A stretch of DNA of 64,000 nucleotides from positions 1 to 64,000 of the forward strand of contig JARKPU010000067.1 of the NCBI GenBank assembly GCA_029975055.1, given 5' to 3'. Every line of letters starts with the position of its first letter. Position 1 is the first letter of the stretch. The stretch comes from Anaerolinea sp. Lineage in GTDB: Bacteria > Chloroflexota > Anaerolineae > Anaerolineales > Anaerolineaceae. This document shows positions 45,415 through 53,842 of the stretch, piece after piece. A program made the position numbers and the translations under genes. Under the pieces are notes generated by a model, which was not told the DNA's origin, did no database searches, and saw only the letters and a program-made list of their open reading frames with translations.

Positions 45415-46584
45415 TTACGGCGCGCGGGTGTTTGTCGGCCAGGGCGTCAGCGTCGGTCCGCCGAGGGTTGAGCGCGAAGGGAGCGTGCGGCTGGGCGTGG
45501 GGCTTGGGCGCGGCGTCTCGCTCGGCCTGGCCGTGAAGGATGCCGCGGGCGTGAACGTCACCGGCAGGGGCGAGCTGAGCACCGCCGTCGGGCTGGCTGC
45601 CGCACCGGGCCCTGCGCCCAGGCGCTCCCCGCCCAGCAGCCACCAGCCGCCCGCCAGCAGCCCGGCCACGGCTGCCACCGCCAGCACCCCCAGGCACCCC
45701 AGCCCGGCCCAGCGCCAGGCCGCCCGGTTCGAAGCCCTCACCGGCACGCGCCGGGTCGCCTCTTTATGCGCCGCCGGAGAGGGCGTCTCGAAGCTGATCA
45801 GCGTGATGTTATCGTGCCCGCCGCGCGAATTGGCCAGGTCGATCAAGCGCTGCGCCGCCGCCTCCGCCGGGTAAAGCTGAAACGCCTCCAGGATCTCGCC
45901 ATCACGCACCAGGTCGGTCAACCCGTCGCTGGTCAGCAGAATCCGGTCGCCCGGCAGCAAGAAGGCCCCCTGGTTGGCGAGCGCCTGGTCGTCGGTCTCC
46001 GCGCCGCTGATGCGCAGGCGCAGGTCCACCTCCGGCGGGTAGGGTGAACCCAGGTAACGCCGGATGATGTGCGCATTGGGGTGCCCCGCGATCTCGTCCG
46101 GCCGCAGCGCCCCGTTCTCGATCGCCTCCTGCACCCAGGTGTGGTCGGTGCTGACGCGCTGGATGCGCCCGCCCCGCAGCAGGTAGATGCGCGAGTCGCC
46201 CACCGTGGCAGTATAGAGACGCTCGCCCACCAGCCATGCGCAGGCGCAGGTGGCCCCCATGCCGGCCTGCTCGTTGTTCTCCACCGCCTGGTCACGGATC
46301 GCATCGGACGCCAGCCGGATGGCCCGCGCGAGAATCTTGTGCGGCTGGTTGGCGTCGCTCTCGGCGACGACTTTGCTGATCAGGTTGACGGCCATTTCGG
46401 CGGCCACTTCTCCGGCGCGGTGCCCGCCGATGCCATCGCACAGCACGGCCAGCAGAACCGGCTGCGGCCCGTGCGGGCCAAGCGAAAACGCCGCCACCCC
46501 AAAACGGTCTTCGTTCTCCTTGCGCTTAACGCCGGGATGGCTGAGCGCCACAACCGGGATGGTGGTGCGTTCCAGCCGCCTCAT
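45415..46584 (-). CDS. PP2C-type Ser/Thr phosphatase with C-terminal membrane anchor
   Basis: 389 aa. The PPM phosphatase domain covers residues 10-250: NEDRFGV, VLCDGIGGHRAGEVAA, ATCACAWLVGERLYTATVGDSRIYLLR, LLTSDGLTDLV and GHDNITLI, carrying the metal-binding Asp residues. One membrane helix (about 292-312) is followed by an extracytoplasmic Pro/Thr/Ser-rich tail. It overlaps the stop of the FHA protein gene by 4 nt, so it probably dephosphorylates the phosphothreonine targets that the FHA partner reads. No Ser/Thr kinase gene is in the window. Confidence 0.9.
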   Translation of the reverse strand: MRRLERTTIPVVALSHPGVKRKENEDRFGVAAFSLGPHGPQPVLLAVLCDGIGGHRAGEVAAEMAVNLISKVVAESDANQPHKILARAIRLASDAIRDQAVENNEQAGMGATCACAWLVGERLYTATVGDSRIYLLRGGRIQRVSTDHTWVQEAIENGALRPDEIAGHPNAHIIRRYLGSPYPPEVDLRLRISGAETDDQALANQGAFLLPGDRILLTSDGLTDLVRDGEILEAFQLYPAEAAAQRLIDLANSRGGHDNITLISFETPSPAAHKEATRRVPVRASNRAAWRWAGLGCLGVLAVAAVAGLLAGGWWLLGGERLGAGPGAAASPTAVLSSPLPVTFTPAASFTARPSETPRPSPTPSRTLPSRSTLGGPTLTPWPTNTRAP

Positions 46585-48503
46585 GGGTTCTCGTCCAGGG
46601 TCTGAACGCTCGGCTGGGGCAGCGGCGGCGGGTTGGTCAGCTCGAAGCGGAAGGTGACCCGCCCAAGGTGAATCAGGTCATCGTGTTTCAGGCGCGCGCC
46701 CTCCGGCCCCACCTGGGTGAAGTTCACCCACGTGCCGGCCACCGAGCCTTCATCCATCAAGATGAACTCGCCGTCATCGCTGCGCAGCAGGCGCGCGTGC
46801 AGCTTCTCGACCGAAGGGTCTTCCACCTGGATCACCGCCTGGCGTGCATCGCTTCCGAAGGTGATCTCGCTGCGGTTGAGCGGTACCAGGCTGCCCGGCA
46901 CGGGGTGCTCGTCTTCGGTCACGCGAATCAGCCGCGCCGGGATGGTCTGCTGAGCGGCTGCCGCGCGCGGCCAGCTGCCGGGTTCACCGGCGGCGCGCCT
47001 GCTGCGCACGGCTTTTGCGCCATCTTGCGGGATCGGCACCGGCTGGGTCACCGGGTCTTCCATCCGGCGCCGCTCGTTGCGCTTGCGGCGGCTGCGCAGG
47101 CGGTTCTCGCCGATCAAGACCATCGCCAGCACCGCCCCCGCCACCAGCACCGCCGCCACGGCAATCAACCCCCGGCGCGAGATGCGCTCGAGCAGGCTTT
47201 CCACCGGGCGCAGCTCCACCACCACATCCACCGGCGTCTCGATGCTCGTGCCCGAAATGCCCAGCGAATCCACCGCCTCCACGCGCAGGGTGTGCGTGCC
47301 GCTCTCGGTCAGGCCGGTCAGGTCCCAAGAGAACTGCTCGTAGGGCGGGGCGGTGTTTTCGGCCTGCAGGGCGCCGTCCACGTAAAGGCGCGTGGCCGTC
47401 AGCGGCCGGTTGTGGCCGTCGGGGAACTCGACCATGATCTGCAGAACCTGGGCAGCCGGGGCCAGGGCCTGCTCATCGCTCCCTTCCACAACCTCCCAGG
47501 TGCGGTCCAACTTCGAGGGCGGCGAGAGGAAGATCGGGTTGGGCGGCTTGATCTCGAGCGAATAGACCAGCGCCTGCGCAGGCGCCACGGCATCCTCGCC
47601 CTTCAGGCCCACTTCCACACGGTGCTCGCCGCTCTTCTGCGCCTTCGAAAGGTACTTGACCTGGTAGATATAGCGCAGCGGCTGCAGCCAGCTTTCGAGG
47701 TCGGGGATTGTCTCCTGCCCGGCGATCAACGTGAAGCGCCCGCCGGTCGCATCGGCCAGGGCCTGCATTGCCGATGTATCCGGCTGGCTGGCGTTCAAAT
47801 CGGTCACCGCCACCCACAAAAAGACCTTCACCCCGGCCTGCTGGGCGCGGCTGGCCAGGTCTTGCAGGCTGGGGGCCAGCCCCGCCGGCACGGGCGGGGT
47901 GACCCACAAAATGGCGCGCTTCATGCGCGAACCGGCCGCCTGGTCGGAGGCCAGGTCAATTGCCGTTGAAAGGCTGAAGAGGTTGAGCTCGCCCGTCACC
48001 AGGGTGGGGTTGAACTCGGCAATGGCCGTTGACCATTGCTGGGGTTCGCGCGAGCGGATCAATTGCAGCCCGGTGTTGGTGGAGAGGGAGAAATCCGAGC
48101 CCGATTCGGCCGGCTGGCGGCGCACCCAATCGATCAGCGCCGAGCGCACCAGCTCGAGCTGGGGCTTTCCGCCGATGCTGGTGCCAAGCTGGGCGCCGGG
48201 GTTGATCGCCACGCTGAACTGCAGGCCCGGCTCTTCCAGTTCGAGCGACAGAGAGCTCACCGGCTTGCCGTCTTCGGTCAGTTGCAGGTCAGAAGGGGTC
48301 AGGCCTTTGATGAAATTGCCCTGGCTGTCATAGGCTTCCAGGGAGAATTCGATGGCCGGGAACGATTCAGTCTGCAGCCCGCCGGCGACGATGCGGGCCG
48401 TGGCCTGCGAATGCGCCGGGCGCGCCATGCCCGCCAGCAGCAGGCAGGCGACAGCCGCCAGGAGGAGGGGCCTTTTCAACCCGCCGGACGATCGAATCAA
48501 CAT
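46581..48503 (-). CDS. vWA-like surface protein with cytoplasmic FHA domain
   Basis: 640 aa from ATG 48503; a TTG 51 nt upstream is less plausible. Signal peptide at about 8-33 (ending AHSQA). A vWA-like domain covers residues 60-290, but the usual metal-binding DxSxS is replaced (FSVAINPGAQLG). An Ig-like stretch is followed by a membrane helix near 455-475 (LIAVAAVLVAGAVLAMVLIG), a basic linker, and an FHA domain at the C-terminus (ITFGSDARQAVIQVEDPSVEKLHARLL...GTWVNFTQV). It could couple an external event to cytoplasmic phosphothreonine binding; coupled with the PP2C gene. Confidence 0.8.
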   Translation of the reverse strand: MLIRSSGGLKRPLLLAAVACLLLAGMARPAHSQATARIVAGGLQTESFPAIEFSLEAYDSQGNFIKGLTPSDLQLTEDGKPVSSLSLELEEPGLQFSVAINPGAQLGTSIGGKPQLELVRSALIDWVRRQPAESGSDFSLSTNTGLQLIRSREPQQWSTAIAEFNPTLVTGELNLFSLSTAIDLASDQAAGSRMKRAILWVTPPVPAGLAPSLQDLASRAQQAGVKVFLWVAVTDLNASQPDTSAMQALADATGGRFTLIAGQETIPDLESWLQPLRYIYQVKYLSKAQKSGEHRVEVGLKGEDAVAPAQALVYSLEIKPPNPIFLSPPSKLDRTWEVVEGSDEQALAPAAQVLQIMVEFPDGHNRPLTATRLYVDGALQAENTAPPYEQFSWDLTGLTESGTHTLRVEAVDSLGISGTSIETPVDVVVELRPVESLLERISRRGLIAVAAVLVAGAVLAMVLIGENRLRSRRKRNERRRMEDPVTQPVPIPQDGAKAVRSRRAAGEPGSWPRAAAAQQTIPARLIRVTEDEHPVPGSLVPLNRSEITFGSDARQAVIQVEDPSVEKLHARLLRSDDGEFILMDEGSVAGTWVNFTQVGPEGARLKHDDLIHLGRVTFRFELTNPPPLPQPSVQTLDENP

Positions 48504-48671
48504 AAATCTTTGCGCGGCCTTCCGGCGGCTTCCGGGGGCACCCGGCTCCCCCAAAAGCGCTCCTCTGGCTGCTGAACCTCGTCAGAAACTGGTTTTTCGT
48601 CCATCGACGGCGTTTCGATGGCCCGGTCGGGCGGCTGAACCCTATTATATATCATCCACACCGCCATCGTG

Positions 48672-48741
48672 GATAGTGTTTCAATTTTTCTATAAATTGT
48701 GGGGCAAGCCCCACAATTTACAGAAAATGGTTTACACGATC
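48672..48741 (+). repeat. 70-bp palindromic element, copy 4
   Basis: Begins GATAGTGTTTC, ends ACACGATC, core TGTGGGGCAAGCCCCACA, exactly 70 bp. It is flanked by perfect 8-bp direct repeats CCATCGTG (48664-48671 and 48742-48749). It lies between galE and the vWA/FHA gene. Confidence 0.85.
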
Positions 48742-48783
48742 CCATCGTGAGGGTGAATTGGCGCGCCCGTCTCCGGCAGCGCC

Positions 48784-49794
48784 TTAAGCGTACTTCAACA
48801 CCTTCTCGCGCACCTCGCCCCACTTGAGGGCGTCGGCGATGCCCTGCTCGATCGGCAAAACTGCCTCCCACCCCAGCAGGCGGCGGGCCGTGTCGGCGTT
48901 GGCATAGGCGCCCGCCACATCGCCCGGGCGCGGTGGCCGCTCCACCTTGTTGATCTCCTGGCCGTAGACCTTCTCGAAGGCCGCCACCAGCTCGCGCACC
49001 GTCACGCCGCGCCCGGTGCCCAGGTTGATCACCGCGTAGCGCCGCCCCCCGCCCTGGCGCTGGAACACCTGCTCGAACTGCTCCACCGCGCGCACGTGCG
49101 CATCCGCCAGGTCCCACACGTGGATGTAATCGCGGATGCCCGTGCCGTCGCGCGTGGGCCAGGTGGTGCCGGTGATCTCGAATTCCTTGATCTTGCCGCG
49201 CGCCGTATCCACCAGCTTGCCGAGCACGTGCGAAGGCTCTTTGATGTGGATCCCCGAGCGCATTTTGGGGTCCGCGCCGATGGGGTTGAAGTAGCGCAGC
49301 GCAATTCCGTGCATATCATAGGCGGCGCAGAAATCCTGCAGGATCATCTCCATCATGTACTTGGTGCGCGCGTAGGGGCTGCCCGGCTTGAGCGGTGACT
49401 CTTCGGTGACCATGAAGCCCGGCACCACGTCATAGATCGAGGCGGATGAGCTGAAGACCACGTTCCCGTAGCCCAGGCGCTGCAAGGTGTGGAACAACTG
49501 CAGCGACTTGGCCACGTTCTCGGTGTAATACTCGAAGGGGTGCGCCACCGATTCGGGCACCACGATGAGCGCCGCGCAGTGAATGGTGGCGACGATCTCG
49601 GGGTGCTCGCGGAAAATGCGCTCGAGCGCCGCCGCATTGGCAATATCATCGTGATAGAAGATGCGCCCGCGGGTGAACTCTTCGCGCCCGGTGATGAGCG
49701 AGTCGAGGATGATGGGCGTGTGTCCGTGGTCTTCGAGCGCCGAACAGATGGTGCTGCCGATGTATCCGGCTCCGCCGGTGATCAAGACTTTCAT
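48784..49794 (-). CDS. galE: UDP-glucose 4-epimerase
   Basis: 336 aa extended SDR. GGAGYIGS near the N-terminus binds NAD; SSSAS and Y141-x3-K145 (YARTKYMMEM) are catalytic; ALRYFNPIGADP and the C-terminal substrate domain follow. It interconverts UDP-glucose and UDP-galactose or the N-acetyl forms. The start overlaps the upstream membrane-protein stop by 4 nt; with the GT2 gene it forms a glycan-assembly operon. Confidence 0.92.
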   Translation of the reverse strand: MKVLITGGAGYIGSTICSALEDHGHTPIILDSLITGREEFTRGRIFYHDDIANAAALERIFREHPEIVATIHCAALIVVPESVAHPFEYYTENVAKSLQLFHTLQRLGYGNVVFSSSASIYDVVPGFMVTEESPLKPGSPYARTKYMMEMILQDFCAAYDMHGIALRYFNPIGADPKMRSGIHIKEPSHVLGKLVDTARGKIKEFEITGTTWPTRDGTGIRDYIHVWDLADAHVRAVEQFEQVFQRQGGGRRYAVINLGTGRGVTVRELVAAFEKVYGQEINKVERPPRPGDVAGAYANADTARRLLGWEAVLPIEQGIADALKWGEVREKVLKYA

Positions 49795-51875
49795 GGGGTT
49801 TCCTCCAGGTTGGGTTCAGGGGCAGGCGGTTCCTGCCGGGGTTCGTCGCAGCGGTTTTCGGACCAAATCGTGCGCACGGCCTCGTCGCGCCCGGCTCCGG
49901 CGGGCGCCTCCACGGCGATGCGCTCCCACAGGCGGCAGACAACGATCTCATACACCGGGGCCACGCGCGAGGCCAGCCGTGATTGCTCCAGCGCGCGCGC
50001 CCAATCGCCGGTATGAGCGTACGCCTCGATGAAGGGGAAGCGCTCGAGCGGGTCGTTGGGGTAATCACCGCTGGCAAAGCCCAGCTCGCCCAGCTCCACC
50101 ACCTTCTGCCAGTCTTTCAGCTGCCGGGCAAGGTCGGCCTTCTCAAAGTAATAGCACCAGCTGCCCTCGCTCTGCCGCCCGAAGATCGCCTCCGGCAATT
50201 CCGGCCGGCCCTCGCTCAGAATCGCCCCGGTGCCGGATAGCACCATCGCCTCGCGCAGATAGCGCGGCAGGGTGTAGTTATCGCGCTCCACGAATGGGTC
50301 TAGCACGCGCGCGCAGCCCGGCGGGTTGTAATAAAACGCCACCGCCTGCGAGGTGTTCCCCTGGAAGGTCGCCGCCAGGTAATCCAGCCGGATCGGCAGG
50401 CCCTTCTCCAGCGCGGGCAGGTCTGCGCCCAGGCGCACGGTGGGGTAAAAGAGCGCGTAAGAGAGGTTCTGGCTCGTGTTCTCCGGCGCAAACACCCAGT
50501 TGAACGCGGCGGTGAGCGAGTTATCGGAATAATGGCGCACCGGCAGCTCGTTGGAAAGGAACAGCGTGCCCGGCTCTACGCCCGGCATGCGCCACGCAAG
50601 CTGCCAGAAGAGCCGCTGCTGCACGTTCCAATCGCGGATATACACGATGGCCTGCTGGTACTGATACCCGGCCGAAAAGCCCAGCGCAGCCGCCAGCGGC
50701 AGAACGCGCAGCCAGCGCGGGACGGGCGCCAGGAAGAGCAGCCCCGCCCCTGCCAGCGCCGCCCCCAGCATGAACGAGAGGTTGAACCGGTCGAAGTGGA
50801 ACGTGAGGCGCAGGGGCAGGTTGGTCAGCCAGTAGGGCGCCCCGGCGATGAGCAAAGCAAACACGCCCACCGGCAGCGCCCCCGCGAACCAACGCCCTCC
50901 ATGGCCGCGCTCGCCGGCAGCGCGGGTGAGGAACGCGTAGCCCAGGCACAAACCCGCCCCAACGGCCACCACCCCCCAATAGATGAGCATCAGGTTCGGG
51001 GTCAGCTCCTCGGCCAGCGGCAGGCGGAAGGCATTGCCCCAGGCGAGCACGCCCGTCAGCCAGGCATCTTCGGCGATGCGCCCGCCCAGGTGCAGCAGCG
51101 CCCCGATTGGATCGGCTTTGAGCTGCGCGGTAAAGACGGGCTGGTAGAGCGCCGACTGGAAGAAGAAGGTGCGCCAGAAGATTACCCCCAGCAGCCCGGC
51201 GGCGTAGGGCAGCCAGGCCGCCAGCGCACGCTTCACCCGCGGCCAGAAGCGGTCTTCAGCCTGCCCGAGGGCAATCCAAAAGAACACCGGGCGCAGCAGC
51301 TCGAGGAAGAAGAAGTATTCCAGGCTCAGCAGGTTCCACAGGCCAAGCGCCCAGGCGAGGATGCCCCACGCCAGGCACCGCCGCCCTTCGGCTGCCCGCA
51401 GCGCCAGCAGGCTGAACGCCAGCGAGGCCAGGAAGCCCGACAGCACGATGAAGAAGTGTGTATACACCAGCGAGATGAACTGCTGGCTGAAGCCGGGGTA
51501 GAGCACGAAGATCGCCGCGGCCCACCCGGCGAAATCAGCCTGCCTGGGCCAGATGAGGCGCAGCAGCCACCAAAGCATCACGCCGCTCACCCAGCGCCAG
51601 AAGATGGCAAAGACCTGCCAGGCCAGCGGGTGCACCCCCAAAATGGGCGTGGTGAGCCGGTAGAGCAGCCCCCACACCGGCCGCACCGTGGAAAAATAAC
51701 GCTCCAGCCCCTCACCGCCGTAGGTACGGGCGATCCAGCCGATGGGCAGGTCGTCCCAATACCAGCCCATGCGCGGAACCCACAGCCCGTAGGCCAGCAC
51801 GCACAGGCCAAGCAAGAAGAGCGGCGGCAGCCATGCCCCGAATTTCCGGTCCAGCCCTGCCGCCAAGGATTGCAT
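49791..51875 (-). CDS. large membrane protein with TPR-like tail, glycan cluster
   Basis: 694 aa from ATG 51875. About eleven to twelve membrane segments cover residues 18-450, with an extracytoplasmic loop after the first segment (RMGWYWDDLPIGWIARTYGG) carrying an Asp-Asp pair, as in many GT-C glycosyltransferases. The last 110 residues (DLARQLKDWQKVVELGELGFASGDYPNDPLERFPFIEAYAHTGDWARALEQSRLAS) look like TPR helices. Probably a polyprenyl-phosphate-sugar-dependent transferase; the family is not firmly recognised. The start codon lies inside a 70-bp palindromic element, so the original N-terminus may have been altered by the insertion. Confidence 0.55.
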   Translation of the reverse strand: MQSLAAGLDRKFGAWLPPLFLLGLCVLAYGLWVPRMGWYWDDLPIGWIARTYGGEGLERYFSTVRPVWGLLYRLTTPILGVHPLAWQVFAIFWRWVSGVMLWWLLRLIWPRQADFAGWAAAIFVLYPGFSQQFISLVYTHFFIVLSGFLASLAFSLLALRAAEGRRCLAWGILAWALGLWNLLSLEYFFFLELLRPVFFWIALGQAEDRFWPRVKRALAAWLPYAAGLLGVIFWRTFFFQSALYQPVFTAQLKADPIGALLHLGGRIAEDAWLTGVLAWGNAFRLPLAEELTPNLMLIYWGVVAVGAGLCLGYAFLTRAAGERGHGGRWFAGALPVGVFALLIAGAPYWLTNLPLRLTFHFDRFNLSFMLGAALAGAGLLFLAPVPRWLRVLPLAAALGFSAGYQYQQAIVYIRDWNVQQRLFWQLAWRMPGVEPGTLFLSNELPVRHYSDNSLTAAFNWVFAPENTSQNLSYALFYPTVRLGADLPALEKGLPIRLDYLAATFQGNTSQAVAFYYNPPGCARVLDPFVERDNYTLPRYLREAMVLSGTGAILSEGRPELPEAIFGRQSEGSWCYYFEKADLARQLKDWQKVVELGELGFASGDYPNDPLERFPFIEAYAHTGDWARALEQSRLASRVAPVYEIVVCRLWERIAVEAPAGAGRDEAVRTIWSENRCDEPRQEPPAPEPNLEETP

Positions 51876-51937
51876 GGTTCTTTTTCTGTAAATTGGGGGG
51901 CAAGCCCCCCAATTTACAGAAAAATGAAAGCACAACC
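51868..51937 (-). repeat. 70-bp palindromic element, copy 5
   Basis: Reverse orientation: begins GATTGCATGG, ends GCACAACC, 70 bp, core GGGGGGCAAGCCCCCC with AATTTACAG arms (the longest perfect palindrome of the set). Flanks CCGCCAAG and CGGCCAGG match at 6 of 8. It contributes the ATG of the membrane protein gene. Confidence 0.75.
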
Positions 51938-51949
51938 CGGCCAGGCGCT

Positions 51950-52936
51950 TCATTGTTCTCCCGGCTCGCTTTCGGGCCGGCGCGCCGGCTCAGACTTGCG
52001 CAGGATATACACCGGCCGGCCCTTGACTTCTTGAAAGATGAAGCCGGTGTACACGCCGATGAACCCGAGCAGAATCATCAAAATGCCGCTCACGACCAGC
52101 AGCACGAACATCAACGAGCTCCAGCCCGGCTCCAACCCGGCCTGGTTGCCGGTGACCCAAAAGCTGAGCACGTAGATCACTTCGAGGAAGGCCAGGAAGA
52201 GCATCAACACGCCCATCGAGAGGCCAATATACAGCGGGACGAGAGAGAAGGAGAAGACCGCATCGCGCGCCAGGCGGAGCATCTTGCGCAGACCGTATTT
52301 CGACTTCCCCGCCAGCCGCTCGGGCTGCCGGTAGGGCAGGATGACGGTGCGAAAGCCGATCCACGAGACCATTCCGCGCAGAAAGCGGTGATACTCGGGC
52401 ATGCTCTTCAATGCTTCGAGGGGCTTGCGCGCCAGCAGGCGAAAATCGGCCCCGCCGGGCAGCACTTGCGTCTCGCCGATGCGGTTGATGAGGCTGTAGA
52501 ACAGCCCGGCGCTGCGGCGTTTGAACGGCGAGAGCGACCCCGCCTCGGCGCGCTGGGTGAGGACGATTTCGACCCCCGATTCGGCCAGCCGCAGCATCTC
52601 GCCGATCAGTTCGGGCGGGTGCTGGCCGTCGCCATCCATGCTGATGACGTAATCGCCCTCGGCGGCGTCCAGCCCGGCCGTCAGCGCGGCCTGGTGGCCA
52701 AAGTTGCGGCTCAGCTCCAGCACACTCACGCGCTCGTCGGCCGCGCGAATCTCTTCCAGCAGGCGGGCGGTGGCGTCGGTCGAGCCGTCGTTGACGTAGT
52801 AGATCGTGAAGCGGTAGGGCAGCGCATCGATGCTCTGGCAAAGCATGCGGTGGAAGCCGGGCAGGGCTTCTTCTTCGTTGTACAGCGGGATGACAATGCC
52901 AACACGAGGGAGAGGTTCGGGCAAGGCTGCGCTCAC
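51950..52936 (-). CDS. GT2 family glycosyltransferase, ArnC/DPM-like
   Basis: 328 aa from GTG 52936. It is placed there because a TATACT box (52961-52956) lies inside the longer frame to 53002. The GT-A domain has PLYNEEEALPGF, YVNDGSTD and ISMDGDGQHPPE (the metal-binding DxD region). Two C-terminal membrane helices (about 228-255 and 265-295) follow. Relatives transfer a sugar to polyprenyl phosphate or flip-linked lipids. Its stop is 75 nt upstream of the next gene in the galE cluster, with a 70-bp element between. Confidence 0.87.
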   Translation of the reverse strand: MSAALPEPLPRVGIVIPLYNEEEALPGFHRMLCQSIDALPYRFTIYYVNDGSTDATARLLEEIRAADERVSVLELSRNFGHQAALTAGLDAAEGDYVISMDGDGQHPPELIGEMLRLAESGVEIVLTQRAEAGSLSPFKRRSAGLFYSLINRIGETQVLPGGADFRLLARKPLEALKSMPEYHRFLRGMVSWIGFRTVILPYRQPERLAGKSKYGLRKMLRLARDAVFSFSLVPLYIGLSMGVLMLFLAFLEVIYVLSFWVTGNQAGLEPGWSSLMFVLLVVSGILMILLGFIGVYTGFIFQEVKGRPVYILRKSEPARRPESEPGEQ

Positions 52937-52997
52937 AAAGACTGGGTTACCCCAAAGTATAATCGAATTTCTTCTCCCGCCAATCTGTGAAATACTG

Positions 52998-53003
52998 TAC
53001 AAT
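52998..53003 (+). promoter_or_regulatory. -10 box of the selenoprotein gene
   Basis: TACAAT 24 nt upstream of ATG 53028; GGAGG follows at 53016-53020. Confidence 0.45.
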
Positions 53004-53027
53004 CATCCCATCGCCGGAGGTCACACC

Positions 53028-53780
53028 ATGAAATTATCCGTTGGGCAGCCCGCGCCCGGTTTCACCCTCCCCTCGCACCTGGGCAAGAAAGTCAGCCTGC
53101 ACAGCCTGCGCGGGCGAAACGTGGTGCTGGCCTTCTTCCCGCTGGCCTGGACGCCGATCTGAACGAGCCAGATCCCGTCTTACGAGGTGGAATTGCCCTC
53201 GTTCGCGGGATTGAATACCCAGGTCCTGGGTATCAGCGTCGACCACGTCCCCTGCCTGCAGGCCTGGGCCAGCCACCTCGGCGGGATCAGCTACCCCTTG
53301 CTCTCCGACTTCTGGCCGCACGGCGAGGTTTCGCGCTGTTACGGCGTGCTGCGCGGCGAGGGCTTCTCGGAGCGGGCCATCTTCGTCATCGACCGCGAAG
53401 GCATCCTGCGCTATATCGACGTGCACGACATTGCCCTCCAGCCCGATAACGAAGAACTGCGCGCGGTCATCCGCCGCATCGACCCCGAAGCCGCGGCGCG
53501 ATTCTCGGAGCTGCAGCCCGCCGAAGAGGCCCCTCTGCCGCGCGGCGGCATCGTAATGTACTGCACGCCGTGGTGCGAGGATTGCAAGCAGGCCCGCGCC
53601 TGGCTGGGGCAGCACGGCCTCGCCTACACCGAGGTGGATATCAGCCGCAGCCGGCGCGCGGCGGCGCAGGTGCGCGCCTGGGGCGGCGGCAGCCAGACGA
53701 CCCCCACCTTCGATATCGACGGGACGATCATCGTGGATTTCGACCTCGAAAAGCTGAAGGCGGCGCTTAAAATCTCCTGA
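53028..53780 (+). CDS. selenocysteine AhpE-like peroxiredoxin fused to mycoredoxin-like domain
   Basis: 250 aa read through one in-frame TGA (53160-53162) as selenocysteine U45. The start ATG has GGAGG at seven bases. The N-terminal domain is a one-cysteine AhpE-type peroxiredoxin: GQPAPGFTLPSHLGKKVSL, then VLAFFPLAWTPI-U-TSQ, where every relative has the peroxidatic Cys at U. GISVDHVPCLQAWA, YPLLSDFWPHGEVSRCYGVL and AIFVIDREGILRY follow in the same frame. Residues 172-248 are a glutaredoxin/mycoredoxin domain with C179 and WCEDC (C183, C186), then TTPTFDIDGTIIVDFD. The enzyme should reduce peroxides, and the fused domain should recycle the selenenic acid. A SECIS-like hairpin follows the UGA. 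A nonsense mutation of Cys is the alternative. Confidence 0.82.
53172..53211 (+). promoter_or_regulatory. SECIS-like hairpin downstream of UGA
   Basis: Outer stem ATCCCG (53172-53177) / CGGGAT (53206-53211), small internal loop, inner stem ACGAGG (53182-53187) / CCTCGT (53197-53202), apical loop TGGAATTGC. The loop begins 25 nt after the UGA and has G at its second position, as in bacterial SECIS elements. Confidence 0.7.
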
Positions 53781-53787
53781 GCGAATC

Positions 53788-53814
53788 AAAAACCGCGGGC
53801 AGCCCGCGGTTTTT
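53788..53814. terminator. bidirectional terminator
   Basis: AAAAACCGCGGGC / GCCCGCGGTTTTT hairpin, 7 nt past the selenoprotein stop and 28 nt past the convergent reductase stop. Confidence 0.9.
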
Positions 53815-53842
53815 GTAACGCCCTGACTGCTCAGGCCCCCAA

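Noticed and set aside
46717..47969. Plus-strand frames opposite the vWA/FHA gene
   Set aside because: Shadow frames with basic low-complexity translation; the minus-strand protein has a signal peptide, a membrane helix and an FHA domain.
53187..53780. Separate gene beginning at GTG 53187 after a stop
   Set aside because: It would start in the middle of a peroxiredoxin fold with no Shine-Dalgarno, and the upstream 44 codons supply the missing N-terminus in the same frame across the UGA.
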